This document shows positions 43,290 to 52,818 of a stretch of 64,000 nucleotides of DNA, one piece after another (the first letter of the stretch is position 1; every line of letters begins with the position of its first letter). The position numbers were made by a program, and so were the translations under genes. Under the pieces are notes generated by a model. That model was given only the letters and a program-made list of their open reading frames with translations. It was not told the DNA's origin and ran no database searches. The DNA is from Paenibacillus artemisiicola. GTDB taxonomy: Bacteria > Bacillota > Bacilli > Paenibacillales > Paenibacillaceae. The stretch is taken from positions 1 through 64,000 of the forward strand of contig NZ_JAGGDJ010000003.1 in NCBI RefSeq assembly GCF_017652985.1, written 5' to 3'.

Positions 43290-45626
43290 GTGAACGCATT
43301 TCTTAAGTCATCCCGCGAGAAGTCGGGCTTTCGCTTCACTTGGAACCGCTTTAAATCCAAATTGCTCCTCACTTATACGCTGTCTTACATTTTGATTTTT
43401 TTGATTCCGCTTTCAGGCGTCACCTTCGTCATCTACCATAACGCGACGGGCAACCTGCGCTCGGAGATCGAGCAGTCGAATGTCAACCAGCTCAACCAGG
43501 TACGGCTGTCCATCGACAATCAGATGAGCAATTTGCTCGAGACGGCCAACAACATCTCCTTCGACGAGCATCTCACCAAGTACATGGTCTCGCACCCGTA
43601 CTACAGCCGCGACGCTATCGCCTCGCTCGCGCGCTACAAGACCAACAACACGGTCCTCGAGGATTTGTTTCTCTATTACCGCGGCGAGGATCGCGTGTAT
43701 TCCAGTCTCGGGATGTCGAATTTCGATCTCGTCTTCAAGAACATCTACCGGTTCGAACGCTGGCAGCCGGGCGAGATCAAGCAGGCGCTGAACCAAACGG
43801 CGTTCAACACCGTTCGGCCGGCCGAGACGGTCGTCGTGCGTTCGCGGAGCGAATCCATGCTGGCGATGCTCGTGCCGATCAAGCCCAACGATCCCTACCC
43901 GTACGGGACGATCCTGTATCTCATTAAAGAAGCGCAGCTGACCGGCGTGATGGATTCCATCCTGAACGATTTCTCCGGGAGCAGCTACATCTTCTCGGGC
44001 ACGGGCGAAGTGCTGACGGCCAACAACCGGGGCGACACCCTTCGCGGGCAGGATTTGGCCTCCTTGACCGCGCTCGCTCCCGGCATCCACGGCATGGCGC
44101 TCGGCGGCGAACGCTATTCGGTCGTCACGGTCAAGTCCAAGATCAACGGCTGGACGTACGCGACCGCCATTCCCAGCTACCAGTTCTTCGAACAGGTCGC
44201 CCAGATCCGCACGATCATCCTGCTGGTCTTCGCCTTCACGGCGCTGACCGGCATTATCGTGGCCATGCTGCTCGCCAGAAGGCAGTATCACCCGATTCGC
44301 GATTTGCTGGAGTTCGCTTCGCTGCAGCGCGGCGCGAAGGACGCGCCCCGGAGCCGGAACGAATGGGACTGGATCAAGCAGACCATCCACGACTACAACG
44401 CGCGCATCGACATGCAGGAGCCGTTCGTGCGCAACCAATGCCTCATGCTGCTGTTCAAGCACGGGAAGCCCGACGATCCCGAGATCGAGCGGATGATCGT
44501 CCAGTCCGGGCTGGAGCTGCCCGAGAACGCCCGCTGCTTCACGATCATCCTCAGCTTGGACGAGCAGCAGCGCGACGAGCGGTCGTGGACCCGCCAGCAA
44601 GCGCTGCGCGCTTTGCTCCATCGGCTGGATCTGCCGGAGCTGCATGCCCGCATCTACGGCGTCGAGTTCTCCGTCGCCCACCGGCTCGCCCTCATGGTCA
44701 TGCTGCTGCCGACGGAGGAAGACGACGAGGAGCAGCGCGTAAGGGGCATCCTCGGCGAGCTCGACAACCGCCTCGCGGACCAATTGCCCCGGCAGCCCAA
44801 TCTGGGCGTCGGCACCGTGTACGGCGGCTTGTCCGGGCTGAACCAGTCGTTCCTCGAAGCGGCTTCGGCGCTGGAGCAGCGGATGCTGACGGTCAGCGGG
44901 CGCATCGCTTACTTCGAGGAGCTCGCGGAGCCGTCCGCTTCGGCCGTATCCGGCGAGAGCTACTGGATTCCGAAGAAGTGGCTGCTCAAGCTGGAGCAGA
45001 GCCTCAAGCAGGGCAACGAAGCGACGGCGCTCCAGCTGATCGCGAGCATGATGGAGAAGATCAAGCAGGAAGCGCTGCCGGTCGGCCTGCTGCGCTGCCT
45101 GTGCTTCGACGTCCTGAACTCCTTGCTGCGGACCGCCGCCGAGCTCGGCATCGACGACATGCACGGCGACATCTCGTCGCTGCACGCGTTCGAGACGCTC
45201 GAGGGACTGGCGAGCAAGCTGCGCTCCCTCGCCATGCGCATCTGCCTCGCGGCTACGAACCGGACCGAAGAGGCGCAGCCGACGCTGATGGACGAGATCG
45301 TCGCCTACGTCGAAGAGAACTACGCCGACTATACGCTCAGCCTGGAGCATGTCGCGCTCAAGTACGGCACCTCCACGTCCTATCTCAGCCGCAGCTTCAA
45401 AGAGAAAATCGGCGCGAATTTCACGGAATACATCTGGCAATGCCGGCTCAAGGAAGTGGTGCGCCAGCTCCTGCACACCAGCGCGCCGCTCAAGGATATC
45501 ATCGAGCGCGTCGGCTATCTGGACGCGCCGAACTTCATCCGCAAATTCAAGAAGGAAACCGGCGTTACGCCCGGCCAATACCGCAAGCTGCACGGCGCGG
45601 GCGGCCCCGTCTCCCTGGACTCGTAA
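43290..45626 (+). CDS. Membrane-bound AraC-type regulator with extracytoplasmic sensor
   Basis: A 778-residue one-polypeptide sensor-regulator of the YesS type. TM1 is residues 25-45 (LLLTYTLSYILIFLIPLSGVTFVIY). An extracytoplasmic Cache-like domain covers about 50-300. TM2 is IILLVFAFTALTGIIVAMLLA, followed by a cytoplasmic linker and a C-terminal AraC domain (LSLEHVALKYGTSTSYLSRSFKEKIG, LKDIIERVGYLDAPNFIRKFKKETGVTPGQYRK). The GTG start has GGGAGG 5 bases upstream. It lies between the amino-sugar-acid operon and the mannoside locus; the divergent promoter suggests that the former is its target, but this is open. Confidence 0.9.
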   Translation: MNAFLKSSREKSGFRFTWNRFKSKLLLTYTLSYILIFLIPLSGVTFVIYHNATGNLRSEIEQSNVNQLNQVRLSIDNQMSNLLETANNISFDEHLTKYMVSHPYYSRDAIASLARYKTNNTVLEDLFLYYRGEDRVYSSLGMSNFDLVFKNIYRFERWQPGEIKQALNQTAFNTVRPAETVVVRSRSESMLAMLVPIKPNDPYPYGTILYLIKEAQLTGVMDSILNDFSGSSYIFSGTGEVLTANNRGDTLRGQDLASLTALAPGIHGMALGGERYSVVTVKSKINGWTYATAIPSYQFFEQVAQIRTIILLVFAFTALTGIIVAMLLARRQYHPIRDLLEFASLQRGAKDAPRSRNEWDWIKQTIHDYNARIDMQEPFVRNQCLMLLFKHGKPDDPEIERMIVQSGLELPENARCFTIILSLDEQQRDERSWTRQQALRALLHRLDLPELHARIYGVEFSVAHRLALMVMLLPTEEDDEEQRVRGILGELDNRLADQLPRQPNLGVGTVYGGLSGLNQSFLEAASALEQRMLTVSGRIAYFEELAEPSASAVSGESYWIPKKWLLKLEQSLKQGNEATALQLIASMMEKIKQEALPVGLLRCLCFDVLNSLLRTAAELGIDDMHGDISSLHAFETLEGLASKLRSLAMRICLAATNRTEEAQPTLMDEIVAYVEENYADYTLSLEHVALKYGTSTSYLSRSFKEKIGANFTEYIWQCRLKEVVRQLLHTSAPLKDIIERVGYLDAPNFIRKFKKETGVTPGQYRKLHGAGGPVSLDS

Positions 45627-45643
45627 CGGATCGGCAACCGCGC

Positions 45644-45688
45644 GCAAGGAGCTGTTTAACGTATGGAGGACGTTATACAGCTCCTTGC
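45644..45688. terminator. Hairpin between convergent AraC and GH130 genes
   Basis: GCAAGGAGCTGT pairs with ACAGCTCCTTGC, extended by AACGT/ACGTT around a 7-base loop. The T-tract is weak, so terminator strength is uncertain. Confidence 0.6.
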
Positions 45689-45744
45689 CGCGTTCCTATC
45701 GGCTTTCCTATCCGCTTTCCTTGCCGCGGTAAGATCCGCCTCGT

Positions 45745-46764
45745 CTACTCCCTCGGCTCATTCAGGACGTAATCCACCAGCTCGTCGAGCGGGACGGTCG
45801 CCAGAGCGATCGCCGTATCCGTCACGCCGTAATAGATGTACAGCAGCCCGTCCTTCACCACGTTGCCGGTCGGGAAGATGACGTTCGGGATCTGATAGCC
45901 GAACTTCTCGTAATACGTCTCCGGCTCCATGATGAAGCGATGCGTCCGGGCAATCACCTTCTCCGGATTCTCGAGGTCGAGCAGCAGCGCGCCGACCCGG
46001 TAGACGATCCGGTCGTCCACGCCGTGGTACAGCACGAGCCAGCCCTTGTCCGTCTTGATCGGCGGCGTCGAGCCCCCGATCTTGCGGGATTCCCAGGCCA
46101 TGTTCTCGGCTTTGGCCAAGAGCTTCGGCGCTTCCCAGTGGATCAGGTCCTCGGAGTAGGCGATCCACATCGCCGCCTTGTCCGTACCGTACGCTTCGCC
46201 CACATACTCCTCCGGGCGCCGCAGCAGGACATACTTGCCGTTGATCTTCTCCGGGAACAAGATGTTGTCCCGGTCGTTAATCGTCAATTCCGTCGTATCC
46301 GCGACGAATTCCCAGTCGACGAGGTTCTGCGATTTCGCGATGGACGAGCGGGTCAGCCAATGCCCTTCCTGTTCGCCCCAGCCGTCCGGGTACTTCGGAA
46401 GGGAGCGTTCCGGGACGCCCGTGTTCGTCGGATAGTAGTTCATCGCGCAGGGACGCAGCGCGTAGTTCATGTAGAACACGCCGTCGAGCTTGACGACGCG
46501 CGGATCCTGGACGCTGCCGTACGGGAAGCCCAGCTCGTCCGGCGTCAGCACGGGTTCGTCCTTCACGTGGGTGAAATGCACCCCGTCGTCGCTGCGCAGC
46601 AGACCGAGGTAGTTTTTGCAAGGGGTCAGCGAACCGGCGGTCCGCTCGATCATGTAGAAGGTATCGTCTTCGAGAATGACAGCCGGATTGAAGACCGTCG
46701 CTTTCCGCCATTCGTATTTGCCGGGAACCACGATGGGATTGGCGGGATGCCGGGTGATTTTCAT
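45745..46764 (-). CDS. GH130 beta-mannoside phosphorylase/hydrolase
   Basis: A 339-residue five-bladed beta-propeller without signal peptide, so cytosolic. Family marks are HPANPIVVPG at the N-terminus, ATVFNPAVILEDDTFYMIER, GSVQDPRVVKLDGVFYMNYA (catalytic-region Asp), KIGGSTPPIKTDKGWLVLYHG and YGVTDTAIALATV near the end. GH130 enzymes usually phosphorolyse beta-mannosides such as Man-beta-1,4-GlcNAc or Man-beta-1,4-Glc; linkage cannot be read. The ATG at 46764 has GGAGGAAG upstream. It is the last gene of the transporter operon and complements the divergent GH125. Confidence 0.88.
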   Translation of the reverse strand: MKITRHPANPIVVPGKYEWRKATVFNPAVILEDDTFYMIERTAGSLTPCKNYLGLLRSDDGVHFTHVKDEPVLTPDELGFPYGSVQDPRVVKLDGVFYMNYALRPCAMNYYPTNTGVPERSLPKYPDGWGEQEGHWLTRSSIAKSQNLVDWEFVADTTELTINDRDNILFPEKINGKYVLLRRPEEYVGEAYGTDKAAMWIAYSEDLIHWEAPKLLAKAENMAWESRKIGGSTPPIKTDKGWLVLYHGVDDRIVYRVGALLLDLENPEKVIARTHRFIMEPETYYEKFGYQIPNVIFPTGNVVKDGLLYIYYGVTDTAIALATVPLDELVDYVLNEPRE

Positions 46765-46831
46765 GGGACTCTTCCTCCAATGCAGGCGTCTGCGATTAAT
46801 GATTGCTTGTCGTTGCAACGCGGGAAGAAAG

Positions 46832-46863
46832 CACGGCCTGCCGCGATTCCGCCGCAGGCCCGT
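46832..46863 (-). terminator. Hairpin between binding-protein gene and GH130 gene
   Basis: ACGGGCCTGC / GCAGGCCGT stem (minus strand) followed by GCTTTCTTC. It may attenuate transcription into the GH130 gene. Confidence 0.6.
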
Positions 46864-46918
46864 CCCTTCCGTTGCCGGCGCCGCGGCCTCGTCGGCCGCG
46901 CGCCGGGTGCGAATTCAA

Positions 46919-48529
46919 TTAGTTGCTTTTCCAGCGGTCATAGGCGGTTTGGTAGATTTCGGCCATGCGTTCGCCGCCCATCTTCTTAATGGTCGCGACA
47001 TAACCGTCCCAGTTCGTCAGCGGCTCGGCGCCGGTCACGAACTTGGCTTCCATCTGACGCACGTACGTATTGAGGTCGGACGTCATCGCCGTCACGTCCG
47101 CCTGCTCTTCCGGCGTCAGGAACAGCACCGGGAACGGAATGCGGGCGCCGCGGTCGAGCAGCTTCGTCTTGGTCTCGTTGGCGACCCAGGCATCCACGTC
47201 GCCCAGCAGCCCCTTGTCGATCTCCGGCAGGTTGATCGTCGGCGCGGGAATCCCGTAGTTCGGCGTAATTCTCGAGCGGTATTCCTCGCGGTCGCCGCCG
47301 TCCGGCACGGGCAGGTATTCCTTCACGAAGTTGGCCTTGTCCGTGTACTTCCACAGAATGCCTTCCGGTCCTTTGTTGAACATGGTCGCGCCTTCCACGG
47401 AGTAGGCGTAATCGACCCAGCGCATGGACGCTTCCGGCGACGGATTCGTCTTCGAGATGGCGAAGGCACCGGTGTTGATGCCTTTGTTCTTGGCGATGGC
47501 CGGCTTATCGACGGAATCGCTCTTCACCGGGCTGAACATCGGATCGTCGGTGTTCGGCTCTTCGCCCATCATCTGGAACGCCGTCCAAGCCGAGAACAAG
47601 CCGAGCTGGTTGTTGCGCGCTTTCGCCTCGCGCTGCTCGCTCGTTTGCGAGAAGCTCTCGTGGTCCAGCAGGTCTTCCTTCCACAGCCGGTTCAGGTACG
47701 TCAAATAGTCCTTGTATCCCGCTTCGATGGGGGTATAGTGCACCTTGTCGCTGTCGTCCACGTAAATCTCTTCCTCGTAGATGCCGAAGGCGCCGAGCAG
47801 CCACGTCCGGATATCGCGCAGGCTGTTGCCGGGCGAAGCGGAGGACAGCGGAATTTCGTCGGCCTGGCCGTTCTTGTTCGGGTCTTCGGTCTTGACCCGC
47901 TTCAGGTACGCGTACAGCTCCTCGGTCGTCTCCGGCAGCTTGGTCACGCCGAGCGCTTTCAGGTAATCGCCGTTGTACCACAGCGGGTTCCGGTACCACG
48001 GCTGGTTGAATTCAATGACCGGCAGCGCGTAGATATGACCGTCGGGCGCGGTGATCGATTTGCGAATCTCGGGATTGTCGTCGAGAATTTTCTTGACGTT
48101 CGGCGCGTAGCCCTCGATCAGGTCCTCGAGCGGGAGCAGAATGCCCTGCTCGCCGTAATTCATTTGCTCCGCCGGCGTCAATCCGGCCGCGTAGAAAATG
48201 TCGGGATACGTGCCGCTGACGAACACCAGGTTTTTCTTCGTCTCGAAGGCATCCTTCGGCGCGTTTTGGAAGGTCATGTGAATGCCCGTCTTCTTCTCCA
48301 TCTCTTGGAACAGCGGCATCTTGTCCCAATTCTGAATGCCCACGTCGGGTCCCATCATGGTGAGCGTCAACGGCTCCTTGACCACGGGGAAGCCTTCCTT
48401 GTTCACGTTGTCGGCGGCGGCGCTCGGCTTGTTTTCCGTCTCTTTTTCCGCCGAGCTGCAGCCGGCCAGCGCCCCCGCCAGCATGGTGCCCGCAAGCAGC
48501 AAATTCAACTTCTTTCTTCCTGTCTTCAT
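46919..48529 (-). CDS. Extracellular solute-binding lipoprotein (LipO type)
   Basis: 536 residues, the large form of CUT1 binding protein found with LplB/LplC permeases. The signal (KKLNLLLAGTMLAGAL) ends in lipobox LAGC. The mature part has TLTMMGPDVGIQNWDKMPLF, FVSGTYPDIFYAAGLTPAEQ, a calcium-type loop TEDPNKNGQADEIPLS and the C-terminal WDGYVATIKKMGGERMAEIYQTAYDRW. GGGAGGAG lies close upstream of the start. It is probably the mannoside or mannan-oligosaccharide receptor because of the flanking GH130 and GH125 genes (inference). Confidence 0.92.
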   Translation of the reverse strand: MKTGRKKLNLLLAGTMLAGALAGCSSAEKETENKPSAAADNVNKEGFPVVKEPLTLTMMGPDVGIQNWDKMPLFQEMEKKTGIHMTFQNAPKDAFETKKNLVFVSGTYPDIFYAAGLTPAEQMNYGEQGILLPLEDLIEGYAPNVKKILDDNPEIRKSITAPDGHIYALPVIEFNQPWYRNPLWYNGDYLKALGVTKLPETTEELYAYLKRVKTEDPNKNGQADEIPLSSASPGNSLRDIRTWLLGAFGIYEEEIYVDDSDKVHYTPIEAGYKDYLTYLNRLWKEDLLDHESFSQTSEQREAKARNNQLGLFSAWTAFQMMGEEPNTDDPMFSPVKSDSVDKPAIAKNKGINTGAFAISKTNPSPEASMRWVDYAYSVEGATMFNKGPEGILWKYTDKANFVKEYLPVPDGGDREEYRSRITPNYGIPAPTINLPEIDKGLLGDVDAWVANETKTKLLDRGARIPFPVLFLTPEEQADVTAMTSDLNTYVRQMEAKFVTGAEPLTNWDGYVATIKKMGGERMAEIYQTAYDRWKSN

Positions 48530-48686
48530 AACGCGCTCCTCCCTTAGTTAACCTACCGTTGTTATTTATAATAAACGAAGACGACCGGTTCCCTGAAACG
48601 AAATGCCCCTGCAAGCCTGCGTCAATCCGTTCATAACGTCCGGGGAAGGGCCGGCGCTTCGGTTATTCATGCCGATTCCCCCGCCG

Positions 48687-49598
48687 TTACCCTTTCACCG
48701 AGCCGATCATGACGCCTTGCACGAAGTAGCGCTGCAGGAACGGATAGACGGCGATGATGGGCAGCGTGGAGACGATGATCACGGCGTACTTCACCATGGA
48801 GGCGATCTCCGCCTTGGAGGCCGCCAGACTGGCCGCTTCCCCGCTCAGTACCGCTCCGTTCGTCTCGGCGCCCATCTGCTGAAGCACGAGGATCTGCCGA
48901 AGCACCATCTGCAGCGGAAACTTGGTATCGTCGTTCAGGTAGATCAGCGCGGAGAAATAGCTGTTCCAGTGCCCCACGCCGTAGAACAGCGCCATGACCG
49001 CGATAATCGGCGCCGACAGCGGCAGCACGATGCGGGCGAACAGCCGCAAATTCGTGCAGCCGTCGATATGCGCCGCCTCCTGCAGCTCCTTCGGAATCGT
49101 CGACTGGAAGAACGTCCGCGCCACGATGATGTTCCACACGGATGCGGAGACCGGCAGGATCAGCGCCCACATCGAATTGATCAAGCCCAGATTCTTGACG
49201 ACCAGATACGTCGGCACCAAGCCGCCGCCGAAAAACATCGTAATTAAGAGCAGGATCATGAAGAACTGCCGGCCGACGAAATCGCCGCGGCTGAGCGCGT
49301 ACGCAGCCGGCAGGGTCACCGCCAGATTGATCAAGGTGCCGATGCAGGTGTAAAGAATCGTGTTGCGGTAGCCCATCCAAATCTTGGAATTTCCGAACAC
49401 GAGCTTGTAGCCTTCGAGCGTGATCCCCTTCGGCAGCAGCCACATCTCCCCGGAGTTCACGTACTTCGGCGTGCTGATCGAGGCGCTGATCATATAAACG
49501 AGCGGATAGAGCACGATGACGAGCGCCGCCGCCAAAAAGAGATAAACCAGGACGAGAAAGAGCTTGTCCCCTTTGGATTCTTTGATTGCCGATACCAT
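48687..49598 (-). CDS. Carbohydrate ABC transporter permease (LplC/YtcP type)
   Basis: A 303-residue membrane subunit. TM1 is LFLVLVYLFLAAALVIVLYPLVYMI, followed by STPKYVNSGEMWLLPKGITLEGYK typical of LplC-like proteins. The EAA loop is LQEAAHIDGCTNLRLFARIVLPLSAPI, and the conserved tail is QRYFVQGVMIGSVKG. It lies 16 bases after the LplB-type gene and 157 bases before the binding-protein gene. Confidence 0.93.
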   Translation of the reverse strand: MVSAIKESKGDKLFLVLVYLFLAAALVIVLYPLVYMISASISTPKYVNSGEMWLLPKGITLEGYKLVFGNSKIWMGYRNTILYTCIGTLINLAVTLPAAYALSRGDFVGRQFFMILLLITMFFGGGLVPTYLVVKNLGLINSMWALILPVSASVWNIIVARTFFQSTIPKELQEAAHIDGCTNLRLFARIVLPLSAPIIAVMALFYGVGHWNSYFSALIYLNDDTKFPLQMVLRQILVLQQMGAETNGAVLSGEAASLAASKAEIASMVKYAVIIVSTLPIIAVYPFLQRYFVQGVMIGSVKG

Positions 49599-49614
49599 CG
49601 CTGTGACCTCCTCG

Positions 49615-50580
49615 TTACCAAAGACTGTTGTCGCTGGTTTTTTTGGCGATGCGGTTAACCGTCAGAAGCAGAATGGCGTTGATCGCGGAGTTGAACAAGC
49701 CGACGGCCGTCGAGAAGCTGAGCTGATTGTTCAGCAAGCCCGACTTATAGACAAAGGTCGATATTACGTCGGAGGATTCGATATTCAGCGAGTTTTGCAG
49801 CAGCAGGATTTTCTCGTACCCGATGCCGAGGATGTTGCCGACGTTCAAGATCAAGAGAATGGCGATCGTCGGGACGATCGTCGGGATGTTGATGTGGATC
49901 ACGCGCTTCAGGCGGCTCGCGCCGTCGACGATCGCCGCTTCGTGCAGCTGCGGGTCGACGCCGGACAACGCGGCCAGGTAGATGATCGTTCCCCAGCCGG
50001 CGCTCTGCCACACGCCCGAGAGCACGTAGACCGTCTTGAACCAGCGCGGATCCTCCAGGAAGGACGCCGGCTGCAGGCCGACCCACTCGATCATGCGAAT
50101 CAGAATCCCGGAGGACGGGCTCAAAAACGTGATGATCATGCCCGCCATGACGACGATGGAGATAAAGTGCGGCGCATAGGTGACGGTTTGCACGCTGCGC
50201 TTGAAGAACCCGTTCTTGATCTCGTTGAACGCCAGCGCGAGCAGGATCGGCAGCGGGAAGCCGACCGCCAGCTCGTACAGGCTGAGGCTGAACGTGTTCC
50301 ATAAGAGATCCCAGAAGTAATAGGAATTGAAGAACCGTTCGAAGTTGTCGAAGCCGACCCAGCTGCTGCCGGCGATGCCCTTGGAGGGCAGGAAGTTTTT
50401 GAACGCGATCTGAACCCCGTACATGGGCACATAATGAAATACGATGAAATACAGCAGGCACGGTACCATAAACAGGTACAGCTCCCAGTTGTGCAGGATT
50501 CTTTTTCGCAGGGAGCCTTTCTTGATCTTCTCGAGCCCGGTCGTCCGCGTCCGGGACGTCAGCGCCTCGCTTGCTTTCAT
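49615..50580 (-). CDS. Carbohydrate ABC transporter permease (LplB type)
   Basis: A 321-residue membrane subunit. The LplB block WELYLFMVPCLLYFIVFHYV is followed by PMYGVQIAFKNFLPSKGI, and the EAA loop is LHEAAIVDGASRLKRVIHINIPTIVPT. The C-terminal residues KKTSDNSLW are typical of the group (SDNSLW). I chose ATG at 50580 with AGGAG 9 bases upstream over a GTG 6 bases 5'. It is the first gene of the mannoside transporter operon, divergent from GH125. Confidence 0.93.
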   Translation of the reverse strand: MKASEALTSRTRTTGLEKIKKGSLRKRILHNWELYLFMVPCLLYFIVFHYVPMYGVQIAFKNFLPSKGIAGSSWVGFDNFERFFNSYYFWDLLWNTFSLSLYELAVGFPLPILLALAFNEIKNGFFKRSVQTVTYAPHFISIVVMAGMIITFLSPSSGILIRMIEWVGLQPASFLEDPRWFKTVYVLSGVWQSAGWGTIIYLAALSGVDPQLHEAAIVDGASRLKRVIHINIPTIVPTIAILLILNVGNILGIGYEKILLLQNSLNIESSDVISTFVYKSGLLNNQLSFSTAVGLFNSAINAILLLTVNRIAKKTSDNSLW

Positions 50581-50933
50581 ATGCACCGTCTCCTTTCCGT
50601 GGCTCTTCCGCCGTATCGCAGGAAGGCCGTTATGTTCCGTTAAGCAAGCGTATTCATTTTCGCCTTGCCCTCTTCATACGACACATTCTAAGAAATTCGG
50701 CGGACGACCGTAAATATGTCGAATCTGAATTGTCACGCCGAAAAGCCCGTCACGCCAGGCATGACAAGGCTTTCGGCGGGCCGACGGCCGCGGTTGGACG
50801 AGCGTTCGTCGTCGCGCATGTGTCGGATTTGACCTGCCGATCCGCGCGCAAAGGATACATATTGCGCAGGGCCGCCGGGTGTGACATTCTTGCTGCAGTT
50901 TGAATCCATCGCCACAGGAGGTTTGTCCATCCC
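50581..50933. other. Divergent promoter region of the mannoside locus
   Basis: 353 bases without a gene. A cre-like site is at 50643-50656. A long imperfect inverted repeat (CGCCGAAAAGCC ... GGCTTTCGGCG) lies at about 50734-50778. No clear sigma A promoter is seen for either direction. Confidence 0.6.
50643..50656. promoter_or_regulatory. cre-like site before the LplB-type gene
   Basis: AGCAAGCGTATTCA matches the CcpA consensus TGNAANCGNWNNCA at 13 of 14 positions, 63 bases before the permease start. Confidence 0.55.
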
Positions 50934-52214
50934 ATGACCGTCCCTGCTTCCGTATCCCGTTTCCTGGATGAGGCCGATCGCCGCCTGGCCCACCGGCCCA
51001 AGCTTCAGCGGCTGTTCCGCAACTGCTTTCCCAATACCTTGGAGACCACGACCAAGCCGCTCGAGGACGGCACGACCTTCGTCTTCACCGGCGACATCCC
51101 GGCGATGTGGCTGCGCGACTCCACCGAGCAAGTGCGCCACTATTTGCTCCTCGCCAAAGACGACGAGGAGCTCCAGCGCCTCTTAAGCGGCCTGATCGCC
51201 CGGCAGATGTTCTATCTGACGATCGACCCGTATACCAATGCGTTCAACGAGACGCCCAGCGACGCCCACTACCGCGCAAGCGACGATTGCGGCCTCAATC
51301 CGTGGATGTGGGAGCGCAAATACGAGCTCGACTCCCTCTGTTTCCCGGTGCAGCTGCTGTATAGCTATTGGCAGGAGACCGGCCGCGTCGACGCGTTCAC
51401 CGACACCTGCTACCGCGCGCTCACGTCGATCGTGAACGTCATGATAACCGAGCAGCGGCATATGGAGCGGTCGCCGTACCGGTTCGTCCGCGACACCGAC
51501 AAGGAAACCGAGACGCTTCAGAACGACGGCCGCGGACTTCCCGTCAACTACACCGGCATGACATGGTCCGGCTTCCGTCCGAGCGACGACGCCTGCCTGT
51601 TCGGCTACAACATCCCGAACAACATGTTCGCCGTCGTCGTACTCGGCCATATCCGCACCATCGCCCGCGACATCTACAAGGACAAGCGGCTGGCCGAGCG
51701 GGCCGAGAAGCTGCGCCGGGAGATCGACTTCGGCATCCGGGCCTACGGGATCGTGAACCATCCCGCGTACGGGCGCATCTACGCGTACGAGACGGACGGC
51801 TTCGGCAACTACTGCCTCATGGACGATGCCGGCACGCCGGGGCTCGTCTCCATCCCGTATATCGGGTATGCCGGACCCGACGATCCCGTCTACCGGAACA
51901 CCAGGCGCTTCGCGCTAAGCGGCGACAATCCGTATTACTTCCAAGGGACGCATGCGCGCGGCATCGGCAGCCCGCACACGCCGAAAGGCTACGTCTGGCA
52001 TATGGCATTGTCCATGCAGGCCCTGACCTCCGACGACGACGACGAGATCCGCGAGCTGATCGACATGCTGGCGAATACCGACGCCGACACCGGCTACATG
52101 CACGAGGGCTTCCACCCGGATGACCCGGCCGTCTTCACCCGGCCCTGGTTCGCGTGGTCCAACAGTCTGTTCGCCGCCCTCATCGTCAAGGCCATGGAAC
52201 GCGGACTCGTGTAG
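50934..52214 (+). CDS. GH125 exo-alpha-1,6-mannosidase
   Basis: A 426-residue (alpha/alpha)6-barrel protein without signal peptide. Family blocks are TGDIPAMWLRDSTEQVRHYL, IDPYTNAFNE, WERKYELDSLCFPVQLLYSYW, MTWSGFRPSDDACLFGYNIPNNMFAV and, near the C-terminus, TGYMHEGFHPDDPAVFTRPWFAWSNSLFA, which contains the likely catalytic Glu. GH125 removes terminal alpha-1,6-mannose by inversion. Divergent from a transporter-GH130 operon, it should trim imported manno-oligosaccharides in the cytosol before GH130 acts on a beta-mannosyl core (inference). Confidence 0.93.
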   Translation: MTVPASVSRFLDEADRRLAHRPKLQRLFRNCFPNTLETTTKPLEDGTTFVFTGDIPAMWLRDSTEQVRHYLLLAKDDEELQRLLSGLIARQMFYLTIDPYTNAFNETPSDAHYRASDDCGLNPWMWERKYELDSLCFPVQLLYSYWQETGRVDAFTDTCYRALTSIVNVMITEQRHMERSPYRFVRDTDKETETLQNDGRGLPVNYTGMTWSGFRPSDDACLFGYNIPNNMFAVVVLGHIRTIARDIYKDKRLAERAEKLRREIDFGIRAYGIVNHPAYGRIYAYETDGFGNYCLMDDAGTPGLVSIPYIGYAGPDDPVYRNTRRFALSGDNPYYFQGTHARGIGSPHTPKGYVWHMALSMQALTSDDDDEIRELIDMLANTDADTGYMHEGFHPDDPAVFTRPWFAWSNSLFAALIVKAMERGLV

Positions 52215-52264
52215 ACGCCGCGCCGGCGGACCGTTCGCACGGGGCTATTCAAACAATCAAACGA

Positions 52265-52301
52265 AGAAGGCCAGCCGGTCGCGAGCGACCGGCTGGCCTT
52301 C
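52265..52301. terminator. Bidirectional terminator after GH125
   Basis: Perfect 16-bp stem GAAGGCCAGCCGGTCG and its complement with loop CGAG, T-rich on the plus strand. Confidence 0.88.
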
Positions 52302-52361
52302 TATTATCCCTCGCACGCCAAACAACGATAAGACAAAACTGCATCAACACGCCTTACCCGA

Positions 52362-52745
52362 TCATAGAATCGCATCCGCCGGCGGCAGCGTCAGATAGAC
52401 GGCCTCGATCTCGCTTTTTTCTTCGATCAACGCCTTTGCGATCCGATGTCCCCCGTCAATCAATTGGCCCTCGGCGCATAACAAGACGGGGTACGCCAGG
52501 TTCGCGCCGATAATCCGAGCGCAATGAAACGCGACGTTGCGAATCGTCGGGACCGGTCTGCTCCCGCTATCCGCAAACCAACAATCCTGATCGAGCTCCC
52601 GGATGGATTCAAGCTTGACCCTCTGAACGGGCAGGTCCTTCGATAGCGCCCACAGCTTCTCCACGTCCCAGTAATGCCGCCTTCCGTCGATTAATCTTCC
52701 GTGCTTATGCTTCATGCGCGCAAGCGATTCTTCCATCGTCATCAC
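52362..52745 (-). CDS. Hypothetical protein with ParB/sulfiredoxin-like motif
   Basis: A 127-residue soluble protein. The stretch LCAEGQLIDGGHRIAKALIEEKSEIEAVYLTLP resembles the GGHRxxxAL motif of ParB/Srx-fold domains, and an N-terminal part (VQRVKLESIRELDQDCWF) fits that fold's first strands. The function is unknown. Three closely spaced starts (GTG 52745, ATG 52742, ATG 52736) all have AGGAG or AGAGG nearby, so the exact start is open. It is a lone gene between the GH125 and response-regulator genes, with weaker GC bias than its neighbours. Confidence 0.65.
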   Translation of the reverse strand: MMTMEESLARMKHKHGRLIDGRRHYWDVEKLWALSKDLPVQRVKLESIRELDQDCWFADSGSRPVPTIRNVAFHCARIIGANLAYPVLLCAEGQLIDGGHRIAKALIEEKSEIEAVYLTLPPADAIL

Positions 52746-52818
52746 CTCTTACTCCTCTACTTCTTCGAATCTTGCGGATTGCCCTTCCCCGTCCCTGTGA
52801 ATATCCGACGGGATCACG

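Noticed and set aside
43413..45647. A 744-codon minus-strand frame opposite the AraC sensor gene
   Set aside because: It has no recognisable domain and lies antisense to a gene with transmembrane and AraC motifs and a good ribosome binding site.
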